A stretch of 64,000 nt of DNA, taken from the NCBI GenBank assembly GCA_963978895.1, contig OZ022239.1, positions 14,085,566 to 14,149,565 on the forward strand, given 5' to 3'. This DNA is from Erpobdella octoculata. Taxonomy: Eukaryota > Annelida > Clitellata > Hirudinida > Erpobdellidae. This document shows positions 42,439 through 56,122 of the stretch, piece after piece. Numbering within the stretch: position 1 is the first letter of the stretch; every line of letters begins with the position of its first letter. The notes below the pieces were generated by a model. That model made no database searches, had not been told where the DNA came from, and saw only the letters and a program-made list of their open reading frames with translations. The position numbers and the translations under genes are program-made.

Positions 42439-44058
42439 AGACCACTCCTCTACTCTCTTCCTGATTATCTCAATCATTGCAGTTGCCATGACAACAGTCC
42501 GTGTTACATCACCAGTCATTGATATTTTTTGTTTTTAAAACGGTTTGAATATATTCTTTGTCTTTTCTTTTGTTAATTTAAAAAAATAAATAAAAAAGCC
42601 TTATTTAGAAGGAGCTGGCATGTTTTGTTGAACTATCTTCAAATCCTTGAAAAACATTCGTTTGAGTTCTTCCCATGCATGATCATATTCTGATGGTTAT
42701 ACAAGTGGGGTGGGGGGTGTTGAGTATGATTTTTTTTTCGTGCTATGTATATGTCTTTTTTTCTTGTATTAATGTTTTTTTTTATTTATTTATTTCTTGA
42801 ATTTTACTCATCTATAGATAATACTTCTTTCTATAGTGTAATCAGAATATCTATATAAGTCATGTCAAATTGAATTGCTTTGATTCAATAAATTATGTTT
42901 TATAGGCTTTCTTTCTACCTACCTTTCTGTCTGTCTGTCTTTCCCTTTCTCTGTCCCTCTCTCTCTCTCAATTTATCTTTCATTTTTTATTCTTGCTTGG
43001 CTTCACATTTGCTTATCTTTTTTTTCTACCCGGTTGTTTGTCTTGTAAATTTTTTGTGAACAGTTCATTAATGTTTGTCTCTTCGTTTCAAATGGTCACA
43101 CACACACACACGTAGGTCTTCATTTTGTGCACGCTTAAGTCCGTCAGTATGCATGGTGGGTCAGCGTTTCAACTACAGATTCATGCTAATACGTAATCCG
43201 TTGCGTGATTTTGTTTTCAGTTATTTTTACAGAATTGAATAATCATTTATGCAAATTTCTTAAAACTTGCTCGTGCAAGTAAGAGATGGTCCAATTTGGA
43301 GAAATTGTTCGTAATTGCTTGCATCAGTGTCGTCGTCTGTGCATAATTATATATATATTTATATTCAAACTGCCATCACCATTCTATTTGAGTGAGATGC
43401 TTATAAAAAAATAAATTTTTAAAGGGCCCTCGATATAATTGTACTTTCCCACTGGAATGAACTACATGTGGCATCTCTGCATGCCTCATGTAGTTTGAAC
43501 TTGTGCTTATCGGTCGTTCTTTTGGTTTTACAATGTTATGTTTTGACGAAATCAAGAAATATTTCGACTGTTTCATCTTTGGTAATAAAACTGACTTATT
43601 TCATTAGCGCAATCAATTAATTAAAACGGTAATTACGAGCAGTACTTATTTGCTATTCCATACTGCTCTGCACTGTGAACCAAGCAGACGGACTTCCAAA
43701 CGGTTGTTGAGTTCTCGAGAAACCTTAATGATGCTTGTAATATTCGTACCATTTGGTTCAACCCTCCTGTTTCTTGAGATGGCTTGTACTTGGAATAAAT
43801 TCATCAGGTCGACCTTGCATTTTTGAGTTTCTAATTAAAAAAGCTGATTTTGAGTACGTGATTTCCGTCATGAAAACTTTACGTACACACGATGATGATT
43901 ATGAAAACGTACCAAAATATCTCCAGCCACTAGATTGCACAGATTAAAGAATGCACTTAATAGTTAACGTTAAACTGTGTTAGGCGCGATCCGCTCGTAT
44001 AAAATGGCTGTTACACGCCCTCATCGAGACCAGCTGATGTTGTGGTTGGCTAGTGGAT
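42439..44058. other. Intergenic between kinesin-13 and CHCHD7
   Basis: This is the kinesin-13 3' flank (AATAAA forms at about 42585 and 42887) and the CHCHD7 upstream region. A frame at about 43807-43947 (acceptor-like TTCATCAG, then ...KKADFEYVISVMKTLRTHDD... to TAA) looks protein-like but has no identified partner exon. Confidence 0.35.
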
Positions 44059-47000
44059 ATGGCCCATGTTGGAACTGATGCAAAACGAAATGTAGTGAAG
44101 TCTCGATACCATGATGAATTTGTCAATCCTTGCATTAAAGTGAGTTGATTTTTGCATGCATTTTAATTTCAAGTGCAATAAATCTCATTATACCTAACTT
44201 TCTTAAAATATTGAAACTGACTACGTGATCAAACTCGCGCGTCTGATGGTCATGCAGGCGATCATATTTATGAACTTGAAACTTTTTTTATGACATTTTC
44301 ATGACTTTATTGGCGTGCGTATTTTATTACTGTATATTTGTATATGCGTGTTTATTTTGTTCTTTTACTATTTCGGGTCAAGGACTTCTCAGTTAGACCA
44401 AAAATTCAGGGAACAGACAAGTGCTGATGACGCTGGTATAATTCTATTTAACTACCAATCGTCTTTAACTCTATAATAAACAAACAGACGAACCACCGAC
44501 CAACAAGAAAAGGCCTTCACCAATTCACCACTTTTTTGCACTCATGCTAGATGTGTTTCGAGTGATTATAACATTAAATTTTATTGACAGCCCAGGGAAG
44601 AGCCGTGGCTCACGTGATCTGATATTGGGCACACTGGCTGATCCAGGAACGTCAATTAGGGGGGGGGGAGAAGTCGAGTGCCGAAACCCAACCCATACCT
44701 GGTTTTTTGAAAAATTAAAACACTGACTTGTATTTTAGTCACAAAAACGATTAGTTGAATTTAATGTTTAATTAAGTCAGGGCCGTAACCAGGAATTTGG
44801 AACTGGGGGGGCCCAAGAACTATTTTTTGGGAGGGGGGCACTGTATACATTTACTGTTCACATAAGTTGCACATTCCAACTATTTGACCCTCAAAATGTG
44901 CTTCACGCAAAGAAAAGGTTTAGCGATTGCAATTTAAATCTCATTCTACCATATTTAATTGAATTTGAACATATTCTAAATCTACATGAAAACTTCCGGA
45001 AGCATTTAAAAACAATTATAATTTACATAAGAAACTTTATAAAAAATAAATCACATGGGTCATAATTTCAGAAAACAATACGGCGCGATTTCTGGGCAAA
45101 CCTTTCTACAAAAGTGTTCAGATCTACTGTTAGCGTAAAATCCTTCTCAAAAGCAAGTACTACTAGTTGAAATTTACGCTCATTATGGTGCAGGTGCATG
45201 CTCCGGCATACAGTTAATACACATTTGGAAATGCCTCACGGTACTGCAGCATTGCATGTTGCATCTTCTAACGACGAATTTAGCTGGAATTTGTTACGGC
45301 ACAGTCGCATTTCAATAGGCTATTTGTCAGCGAGGGCAACTTGGTCGAGGCAGAGGAGCTGGCTGAGTGGTTCCAAGCACTTCTCAACACGAAAGTTCTG
45401 AGATGATCGAACGAGGGATTCTACAGCTTAAAAAAAAACCAAGTTGGACTTGCCATATCGGTGGTTTATCTCAAAATGGACAGAATTTATGATGTTGTAG
45501 AAAACACGCCTCATGAGCTCGCATGCAGTAACTTCAGAACCAATAACATGGTCATGACCCAAACTGGAGGTGACCACAGAACCTGTCAGTCAGGTGCTCT
45601 GAACTTGTTTGTGCTTTACTGACACCACATGATCATCATCATTTGAAGGAAAGCCATTTGATCCAAGATCTCTGCAGACCGCAAGGCAAGAAGGCTTTCT
45701 TTAGCCGTGGAGATCAGTTCCATAGCAAGAGACACATTGCACGAGCGATCTTGCAACAAAGCATTGACCGATGAAAGCAAGCTCAGTGTTTTGACAATGG
45801 CATTTGAAAAGAAAAACAAATTCCGACTTTGAAACTTTGTTGAGCAGACCCGCTGCTTCAACCGACACATTAGCCAGAGCTTTTTCTGAGTTAGCAACAA
45901 TTTCGAGGGTCTACAAAAGTTCTTCTGTTGTTTTTGACAACCACTGCAGATTGATAGTGGCCAGTCCATTTTTGAGCAAGTGACCGCTTTATTGTGTCAC
46001 CTCCATATGTGTTTGCCGCAACATTTCGGCGGAAAAACACATGCAATTGCTCACATAAGCTGAAAAAGTTTTTTACCATTATCTCTGATTCTATAGCGTG
46101 CGCAACCACAAGATGGAGTTTGTGACTATAGCATTGAACGTACGGAATTTGGCGGCCCATAGTGTCTTGCAATATTTTCTGGACACTTTCCTTTCCACCG
46201 TTCATTACACTGGCTCCGTCATAAGATTGACTCAAAATTCGAGCGGGGTCCAGCTGCTGAGCCTGAAGCTCTGTAAGCATCGAACGTGTCAGGCTTTTAG
46301 CATCTAACTCACTAACCTTGATCATTGAGATCATGAGCTCTACTGCCTTTCCACCACTCACAGCGAATGACAATTGACATATCTTCGACATTGCACTGAT
46401 CTCGAGTTTCGTCGCACTTGATCGAATACCAGTTAATGTCAGAATCTTTGCATTCTTCGACAATCACAACTTGTACCATTTGTGCCATCAATTCGATTAC
46501 CTCGTTTTGGATAAGAGGCGACAACTCATTGAGGCTTGTTATGTGAAATCCTACGCAATTTATCATCCTTCGCCATAGCAAATTCAAACAACTTATTAAA
46601 TAAGATACCTACATTTGCTTTGTTGAACGAGTAGGCTCTGTAATAAACAGTCCTATGAATAAACCATCCGCTGAATGAACAGCCAGGAGATGAACCGTCT
46701 GTAGATAGCAGTTTTAAGTTATAGCTAAGGGACGTCAATTAGGGAGGGGGGAAATGAATAGCTTCATGAACTTAAAGTGGGCCCATGGTTCCATGGTTAA
46801 TAAATACACGCCCCTGGTGAACTTTCTTTCTTCTGGGTGTTTATAACGAAACGAGAAAAATAGAAATCTTTGCATATTGCAGTGACAAGATCCCGTATGT
46901 AAACAAAAGACAGTTAGCTATTTTGGAAAAAGTTGAAAAATCTTTAGAAAGATTTTGGAAAAAATGATTTTTTTATAAAACTTGCTGAAAATTAGTTACG

Positions 47001-48263
47001 ATACGACTAGCCCCTGTGGGGCATCAGCTATTTTAGGAAAAGTTGAGAAACCTTTAAAAAAATACATAAAATGGCCTCCATTGGTCATCAGCTATTTTAT
47101 AAAAAGTTGAAAAACCCCTCCTCTTGATCATCAACTATTTTATAAAGAAAAATTAAGTACATTTAGATGGAAATTTTGGAACAAACTTCTGTTAGCCCTT
47201 AAAACATCTAGCTTTTTTTGGTTTTGTAAAAATGATATCCGTGCTTGCAGTCAGCTCATTTTGCCTCCATTTATATTGATTTTTTGTTAAAGTATTGAAG
47301 AAAATTCCCATAAAACATGTTTTTAAGTTTTTTAATTGAAGGTTATAAGTTTTTTTCAAAGATTTATTTAGTAATTAAACTTGAAGTTCTTGAAAGATGC
47401 ATTTTCATTTTGTATAGGAATCCAAGTTATCCTTAGCCTGTCTTGAAAGATCTGGACTTCGCAGAGATCATTGTGCTCCATTTTTCACTAACTACAAAAA
47501 CTGTGTCAAATTCTGGGTTGGTTTTGTTAATTTATTTAAAGTTTTACCCCATTTAATAAAAACGTGTCATTTGGATAATTACATTTATTAATATTGACGT
47601 TAAATTGATTTTTTCTTAGCCATTTAAAAGCGATTCGAGCTACTAACTCCAACAAATTCTTAAACACATCATTTATGAATCGCTGTTAAGGTAATCTCAA
47701 TTTTAAATTGTATAGAATATTCCTGACTAAAAAGAAGTCTGATGCTTATGCTTTGTAATTATAAATGATTTGCGTAGATAATTGAGAATAATTGAGATAC
47801 GTTTGTATAGAGAATTTCATAGTAATATGTTTGCAAGTTAGCACCAAACATTACACCGGTATGAGTTTTCACACGCGCACACGCACACAACATGCCAATA
47901 TAGCTGGGGTTATTAACGGTGGGGTACACTAATGGACTTCTACTGTATTAAAAGCACATATGTTCATTTTATAAGAAAAATCTGCTATTTTAACGGTTAA
48001 CACTTTATAGCGATATGGCCAGGCTTACATCAAAATTGGTTTCCACTATTTTACTTGTTTATTATTCTAAATTAAGATTTATTTCAGTTTATATCAAATC
48101 AACATATTTTGATAAATTTATTGATTTTTTTTTTACTTAGAAAAGCGTTGTCAATGAACGAAGAAAACAAGGAACAAAACCATTTCTGCCAAATCCAGAA
48201 GAAAGAGAACAAATTATCAAGGAAAGTTTATTAAAACCGACTATCAAAGAGCAAATATTTTGA
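44059..48263 (+). CDS. CHCHD7: CHCHD7/COX23 twin CX9C mitochondrial protein
   Basis: Three coding exons: 44059-44139, 47418-47516 and 48141-48263, all joining in phase 0 to 100 aa (human CHCHD7: 85). The twin CX9C coiled-coil-helix-coiled-coil-helix fold is exact: C25-x9-C35 and C46-x9-C56. The motifs NPCIKES, FFTNYKNCVKFW and RRKQGTKPFLPNPEER match the family. Such proteins are imported by the MIA40/ERV1 relay into the intermembrane space; yeast Cox23 takes part in copper delivery and cytochrome c oxidase assembly. The first CX9C is split by intron 1 exactly after CIK. Intron 1 (3.3 kb) contains a hAT relic on the opposite strand. The stop lies 265 bp before the 11.7-kb hAT nest. Confidence 0.9.
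44778..46816 (-). mobile_element. hAT relic with ZMYM1/DUF4371-type transposase in CHCHD7 intron 1
   Basis: Outer ends CAGGGCCGTAACCAGG (44778) and, on the minus strand, CAGGGGCGTGTATTTA (46816) look like hAT terminal repeats but pair only over CAGGGxCGT, and I see no 8-bp duplication. The boundaries are therefore tentative. Two copies of a GACGTCAATTAGGG motif in the same orientation (44650, 46733) suggest another short element nearby. Confidence 0.55.
45616..46738 (-). pseudogene. hAT transposase remnant (DUF4371 / ZMYM1-like)
   Basis: Overlapping minus-strand frames in changing phase encode YSIKCDETRDQCNVEDMSIV, then LDPARILSQSYDGASVMNGG, VQCYSHKLHLVVAHAIESE, and KWTGHYQSAVVVK. These are the conserved blocks of the ZMYM1-type hAT transposase RNase H-like core (first catalytic Asp in CDETRD, then SYDGASVM). 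Two or more frameshifts separate them and the N-terminal zinc finger and C-terminal dimerisation region are missing. Confidence 0.75.
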
Positions 48264-48937
48264 ATGATTTTTTAAGAAATTGTATTGAAATTTTTCATGT
48301 TACTATAACTATAATCTTCAAGATACAATTTGTCGAATTTGTATCATAAGGCGATTTTATGTCCGAGAAAACTGTATTAGAATGAAAAAAAATTTAAATT
48401 CCAAATGTTGTGGAAAAGTGGAAATACAAAAATACTGATGATAATTAATATAATGCTAGTGCATTGTTTTTGATTTTTTCTCCTTCATGAGTGAAAAGAT
48501 TAGAAAATTCCTTAGAAATGCTTTGGTTAGTGGCGGCGCTAGGATTTCAGAAGAGGGTGGGCAACATTTGGGCAAACAAAACTCGTGTAAACAACTTTCT
48601 AGTTGGTTGAATTGACGATTTCTCCTAATAATTTGCGAATTGCTTGGTTTATTGTTCACTTTTGGGTTTTAATTTGTGTATTTCAACGGTTTTCTAAAAA
48701 TTTCGGAGAGATATTTCAAATGCCGGGCGGCAGAACGAGACTTGAAGAAAAGAAGGTAGCGAGCGATATTATGGTTCTGGGACTTCACCTTTGCGAATGT
48801 TGCCATAGGAATAATGAAGAAAGGTTGAAAGAATTGGTTGAGTTGGATAAAGAACACGGACAGTCTCAAGAGATCAAAGAAATGATGAAGGAGATGAGGG
48901 AGTTTGTTGAACAAGAAATTCGAGGTGTAAAAAGTCG

Positions 48938-49639
48938 GTGGAGGAAATAAATGGTCGTCAGGCGGGGTATGGTCGTGGTGATAACATGATGGAGGTGCAG
49001 CTAGAGCAGATTCAAGAATTGAAGGAGCAAATTGTGAAATATAATAAACAATCCAATGACAAACTTGAGGAAACCAGTAGAACAAATAGAACATTCTCAG
49101 AAATAGTTAAAGAGAGTTTAAAAGAAATGACAACAGATGTTAAAAATATTCAAAGAGCAGTGGAAGTAACAGGAATTAAAATTAATACAGTAGAAGATAG
49201 GCAACAGAGGAAAAACAACATTGTAGCTTATAGAATACCTGAAAATGAGCAGAACTCCAAAAGTAAAGATAAAGAAGATGTTATACAAATATTGGAAAGT
49301 ATTACAGGTTTGGAATTAGAAAAAGAAATTTTAAAAATTTACAGAATAGGGAAAAGAAGTGAATTGCAAACACCAAGACCAGTTATGATAAAGTTTCAAA
49401 GTACTTCAGTTAAAAATCTGACAATGGAAAATGTACCAAAATTGAAGAAAGCAGAAAAAACAAGAAACATCATATTAAGCAATGACCTGTCAAAAGAGGA
49501 TAGACTGGAATGTAAGAGGTTGCTTGAGGAAAAGAAGAGGCTGATTGGAGAAAAAGATGATATCACCAAATGGATGTTTAGAATAAAAGGCAAGGCAGGG
49601 GCATTCTATGCTGTTGCCTTCAAAAAGCAAAATTTATAG
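48938..49639 (+). CDS. CR1-type LINE ORF1 protein (coiled coil plus RRM-like), 233 aa
   Basis: Intact frame. An N-terminal coiled coil (QIQELKEQIVKYNKQ and following heptads to about residue 85) is followed by the conserved RQQRKNNIVAYRIPE block, an RRM-like region (PVMIKFQSTSVKN...), and a basic C-terminal part with KWMFRIKGKAG. This resembles the L1/CR1 ORF1 (transposase_22-like) RNA-binding chaperone used for RNP formation. A preceding overlapping frame, 48721-48950 (MPGGRTRLEEKK...), is probably its N-terminus separated by a frameshift. The following ORF2 frame begins 26 bp later. Confidence 0.7.
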   Translation: MEEINGRQAGYGRGDNMMEVQLEQIQELKEQIVKYNKQSNDKLEETSRTNRTFSEIVKESLKEMTTDVKNIQRAVEVTGIKINTVEDRQQRKNNIVAYRIPENEQNSKSKDKEDVIQILESITGLELEKEILKIYRIGKRSELQTPRPVMIKFQSTSVKNLTMENVPKLKKAEKTRNIILSNDLSKEDRLECKRLLEEKKRLIGEKDDITKWMFRIKGKAGAFYAVAFKKQNL

Positions 49640-49665
49640 GAAAAAACTGTTTAAGTTCAGAAGAT

Positions 49666-52600
49666 ATGAGCTGTTTAAATAACCAAGCAAAAAAATATGG
49701 TAGAAATAAAAAAGCAGCAATGAGGGGGCAGCAGTTGGTGAGTAGTGGAGGTTTTCAGATGGATATGATGGTGCAGAGTGACATGGGAGTGAACAAACTG
49801 GCTGTAGGATATAGTGCTGAAAAACTAGAAAATTTAAAATCAGATGTGAATATGACTTCAAGAAATGATATCAGTTTGAAAGAAATTGACAAAGTGATAG
49901 AGGGTGAAGAATTGAAACAAACTAATCCTAATCCTGATAATAACCATATTGATAACTCAGTTCCATTAAAACCCACTAATGAAAGTATTAAAAAACACAG
50001 ACTTATTAATCTAAGAGAACGCCACTCTAGAACAGTCACAAAGAAAGCTAACTTCGGTCTCCTTAACATCAGATCAGTCAACAATAAGACTGATGATATT
50101 CATAATATTTTCCATGAACATAAAATTAACATTTTGCTTCTCACTGAGACATGGCATGATGAAGACTCAATCTGTTTCAAGAAATTTCTCAAGCTTGGTT
50201 TTTCTGTTGTGGACAAACCCAGACCAAGAGTGAAACATGATTCCCTACGCTGTAACCATGGAGGAGTTGCTATTTTGGGAGCTCCTGGTTTCCGGTTGAA
50301 ACAGTTTCACCCAGCTGTTACGCCGACAACATATGAATGTGCTGCTGGTAGGGTAACAGCTGGCTCCTACAGTTGTTTGATTGTTGTAATTTACAGAACA
50401 GGAATAATCAATAAACAATTTTTTAGTGAATTTTCTGATTTACTTGACACTGTTTCAGCCCTGAATGATGATGTTGTTGTCTGGTGAATTTAACATAAGA
50501 TTGAAACGAAGTGAAGATAATAATGCTATAACTTTTAACACTATTCTTGCTGATCATGGATTCATTCAATATGTTAAACAACCAACTCATGTGCAGGGTG
50601 GCACTCTCGATGCTGTAGCCATTCGATCTGATTCTCTAGCTCAAAGTATTGAAGTAATTGACACTGGCTTCTCTGATCATTTTCTCATCCGATGGAGCTC
50701 ACTAATAACTCGCCCTCCTCCTACTTATAAGAACTCTATGCGTCGAGACTGGAAAAAATTTATATTCGATGATTTTTTAACTCAGCTTCAGGCTTCTTCT
50801 CTCACCCAAGAAGTTACATGCTGTCTGGATGATGCAGTTGATACATATAACAAGGAACTACTAACCATGCTTGATTTTCAAATACCCCTAAAAATGTCCA
50901 GGTATCGTCAACGACCTTCTGACCCATGGTTTGACTATGACTGTCATAATTGCAAAAAACTAACACGTCGACTTGAGCGACTAGCAATCAAAACAAATTC
51001 ACCAAATGATCTCTTAGAATGGAAAAATCAACTTAAAAAATATAGGAAACTACTTCGTAGTAAACGTGAGTCTTTCTGGACTAAAAAAATTGAAGATGAA
51101 TGTCAATCAACTCGAAATCTATGGACTTCCCTAAACACAATAATAGCTAGAGGTCAAATACCCATCAGAAAAACCTTAACAGCTAATTCATTTCTCAAGT
51201 TCTTTGAAAGTAAAACTGAGAATGTACGCGCTTCAACTGCATCTTGTCTTGCTCCACCTCTTGTGGACTGGGCCATCAACTCTTCTCTTAACATTTTTGC
51301 GCCAACAAATGTGGATGAAGTGACCAAACTTATAAATAGTCTTCCAAACAAACAATGTTTACTAGATCCGATACCAACTTGGATACTAAAAAAATCAGTT
51401 TGTTTACTGGCACCTTTTTTAACCAGCTTGTTTATTCTTTATTGAAGGATACCTACCAAAATATTTCAAATCATCCTACATCACTCCAGTTCTAAAAAAA
51501 CCCAATCTTGACTGTGATGACGCTAGCTCTTATCGACCAATCTCCAATCTGTCTGTCATTTCAAAGTTGTTAGAATGGCTTGTTCTTTCGAGGATAACCA
51601 GCTACTTGGATAGTAATAACCTTTTTCCACCTCATCAGTCGGCTTATCGGCAATATCATTCAACAGAGACTGCAGTTCTTAAGGTTTTTTCTGATGCTCT
51701 GGTGGCTGCTGACAGCGGGAAAATAACATTGCTAGTTCTCTTAGATCTCTCAGCTGCATTCGATACGGTTGATCACTCTATTCTGCTCCAACGGCTAAAC
51801 TCACACTTTGGTTTCTGCGGATCTGCACTAGAGTCGGTTGACTCATACCTTAATGAACGTAAATGTCAGGTTAGGGTTGGAGAGGACATTTCTGGTACTT
51901 TGCTACTTAACTGTGGAGTGCCTCAGGGTTCAGTTCAGTTCTTGGACCAACTCTCTTTACAATGTATATAGCTCACCTAGAAAAAATTATCTCCAATCAT
52001 GGACTTTGTGCGCACTTTTATGCTGATGACACACAGATCTATGGTCATTGTGATCCTGTTAAGGCAATTGAACTCTCGTTAGTAGTTTCTACATGCATTG
52101 ATGATGTGAGCCTATGGATGTCTTCCAGTCGCCTTCAGCTGAATTCAAGCAAGTCTGAAGTAATTTGGCTGTCAACCAGTCGGATGAAACGTAAGTTCCA
52201 AGCAGCACCGCTGAGAATGGGTAAAGATTGGATCTCTCCATCTGTTTCAGTTCGCAATTTGGGTGCTTTCTTTGATTCAGACATGCGTATGAACACTCAC
52301 GTTAGTCGCATCACCCAAAACTGCTTTTCAACCTTACGTCAAATCAAAACTGTTGCTTCATCTCTACCCCCCCTGGCGCTTAACTTGCTTATTACTTCAT
52401 TGGTGTTTTCAAAACTAGACTATTGTAATTCCACACTGGTTGGACTCCCGAAGATCTTGACTCATCGCCTTCAATCAGTGGTGAATGCGGCGGCAAGGCT
52501 TTTGACCGGTCGAAGACGCTGCGATCACATCACTCCAGTACTTCAAGAACTACATTGGTTGAACGTCAGGTGTAGAATTATCTTCAAAGTAGCTCAACTA

Positions 52601-52864
52601 GTCTTTAAATGTCTCAACTGTTTGGCTCCTTCATACTTAATGGAGGTAATTTTGCCCATTAGTAATATTCAATCAAGGGGGAATCTCAGATCTGCATCTT
52701 CAGCTCTTCTCTTCGTTCCCTCTACTCGTCTAAAAAGTGCTGGTGATAGAAGTTTTCCTGCTGCAGCAGCAAAAATTTGGAATAGTCTTCCCTTGGAGAT
52801 AAGAGCAGCACCTGATTTTGTAATGTTTAAAAAAGAATTGAAACAATACCTTATGAAAATTTAA
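49666..52864 (+). pseudogene. CR1-type LINE ORF2 (endonuclease plus reverse transcriptase), frameshifted
   Basis: The endonuclease begins at NFGLLNIRSVNNKTDDI and LLLTETWHDEDS, with NHGGVAIL. Frame one stops at 50487 and continues in another frame from 50465 (GEFNIRLK..., DTGFSDHFLI). The RT region has LPNKQCLLDPIPTWIL, LLDLSAAFDTVDHSIL, GVPQGSV and, after a five-base duplication, HFYADDTQIYGH. The C-terminal LDYCNSTLVGLP and KIWNSLPLEIR are standard for the CR1/L2 group. At least three frameshifts make it inactive. Confidence 0.8.
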
Positions 52865-53139
52865 CTTTTTGTTCTATTCATTTTTGTATGTGGCCTTGAA
52901 GTCGTTTGATTTACGCCACTTTAAATTTGTCAAATAAAAAAAAAAAAAAAAAAGTCAGGTCAGGCAAGCATTGACATGGCAAACCTAACTTCATTTAACT
53001 TGTTAAGGTTAATCACAATGACAATTCATTCGCTAGTAAATTTATTGTTACTAAATTTTGTAACTAAATTTGTGATTTTATTTGGTGGTAACTAAATTTC
53101 GTGGAATGATATCACACAGTTTATGCCAAAGCATTTTTA

Positions 53140-55110
<1,971 letters not shown>

Positions 55111-55198
55111 ACTAGCGGAGATACCCGGCGTTGCCCGGGTTTTTTAGAGGTTTTTCTAATGTTTGTCTCTTTCTCTCCCGTTTCCTTTCCCACCTGCT

Positions 55199-55520
55199 TT
55201 CCCACTCCTGTTCGCTTTCCCGTTTTCGGTCGTTTTCCCGCTGCCGGTCGCTTTCCCGCTCCCGGTCAATTTTCCGCTCCCGGTCGCTTTCCCGCTCCCG
55301 GTCGCTTTCCCGCTCCCGGTCGCTTTCCCGCTCCCGGTCGCTTTCCCGCTCCCGGTCACTTTCCCGCTCCCGGTCACTTTCCCGCTCTCGGTCGCTTTCC
55401 CGCTCCCGGTCGTTTTCCCGTTCCCGGTCGCTGTCCCGTTCCCGCTCACGATTGCTCTCCCATTCCCGCTCACGCTTGCTTTTCCGTTCCCGCTCGCTGT
55501 CCGTTCCGGGTCGCTTTCCC
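55199..55520. repeat. 18-bp minisatellite inside the Helitron, about 17 copies
   Basis: The unit is CCCGCTCCCGGTCGCTTT. Open frames exist in most phases on both strands (SRSRSL, FPAPGR and so on) because the period is a multiple of three. Related arrays occur at about 5140-5185, 7025-7152 and (reverse) 27190-27218. Confidence 0.95.
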
Positions 55521-55555
55521 GTTTCTATAATAGAAAAACTAACCCACAAACATTC

Positions 55556-55797
<242 letters not shown>

Positions 55798-56122
55798 CGA
55801 ATAAACTGTGGAATCAATAGCTTTTCGTTTAGGTGGCATAATTAATTCGATAGAAAGATTTGAAATTTGAAATTGTATTTTTAGCCAATTTTCAATATAT
55901 GACGATATATGTAGTTCCCGCTCGCTCACCCGCTCCGCTCCGCTCATTTTGTGTCGGATTTCAATTTTTTTTTATATTTGATTCCCCTTGACTCTCAAGG
56001 TTGTGTGAAAATTTCATTACGATCGGATGAATGGTGTAGCAATGCATAAACGCCATTAACATATATACATATATACATACAAACATTCATTTTTATATAT
56101 ATAGATAGAATTGTTAGAATGA

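Larger units (their letters stand above)
48600..52953 (+). mobile_element. CR1-type LINE, nearly full length, inactivated
   Basis: Order: 5' region with a coiled-coil frame (48721-48950), ORF1 (48938-49639), ORF2 endonuclease (49666-50487 and 50465-51445) and reverse transcriptase (51447-52864), then a 3' UTR and poly(A) run at about 52938-52953. Lesions: frame changes at about 50487, 51445 and 51945. The last is a five-base TTCAG duplication right after the GVPQGSV motif. The 5' boundary is uncertain. It lies inside the hAT element just inside its left end. Confidence 0.8.

Noticed and set aside
44646..46755. The two GACGTCAATTAGGG copies as terminal inverted repeats of the intronic hAT
   Set aside because: They are in the same orientation, so they cannot be inverted termini of one element.
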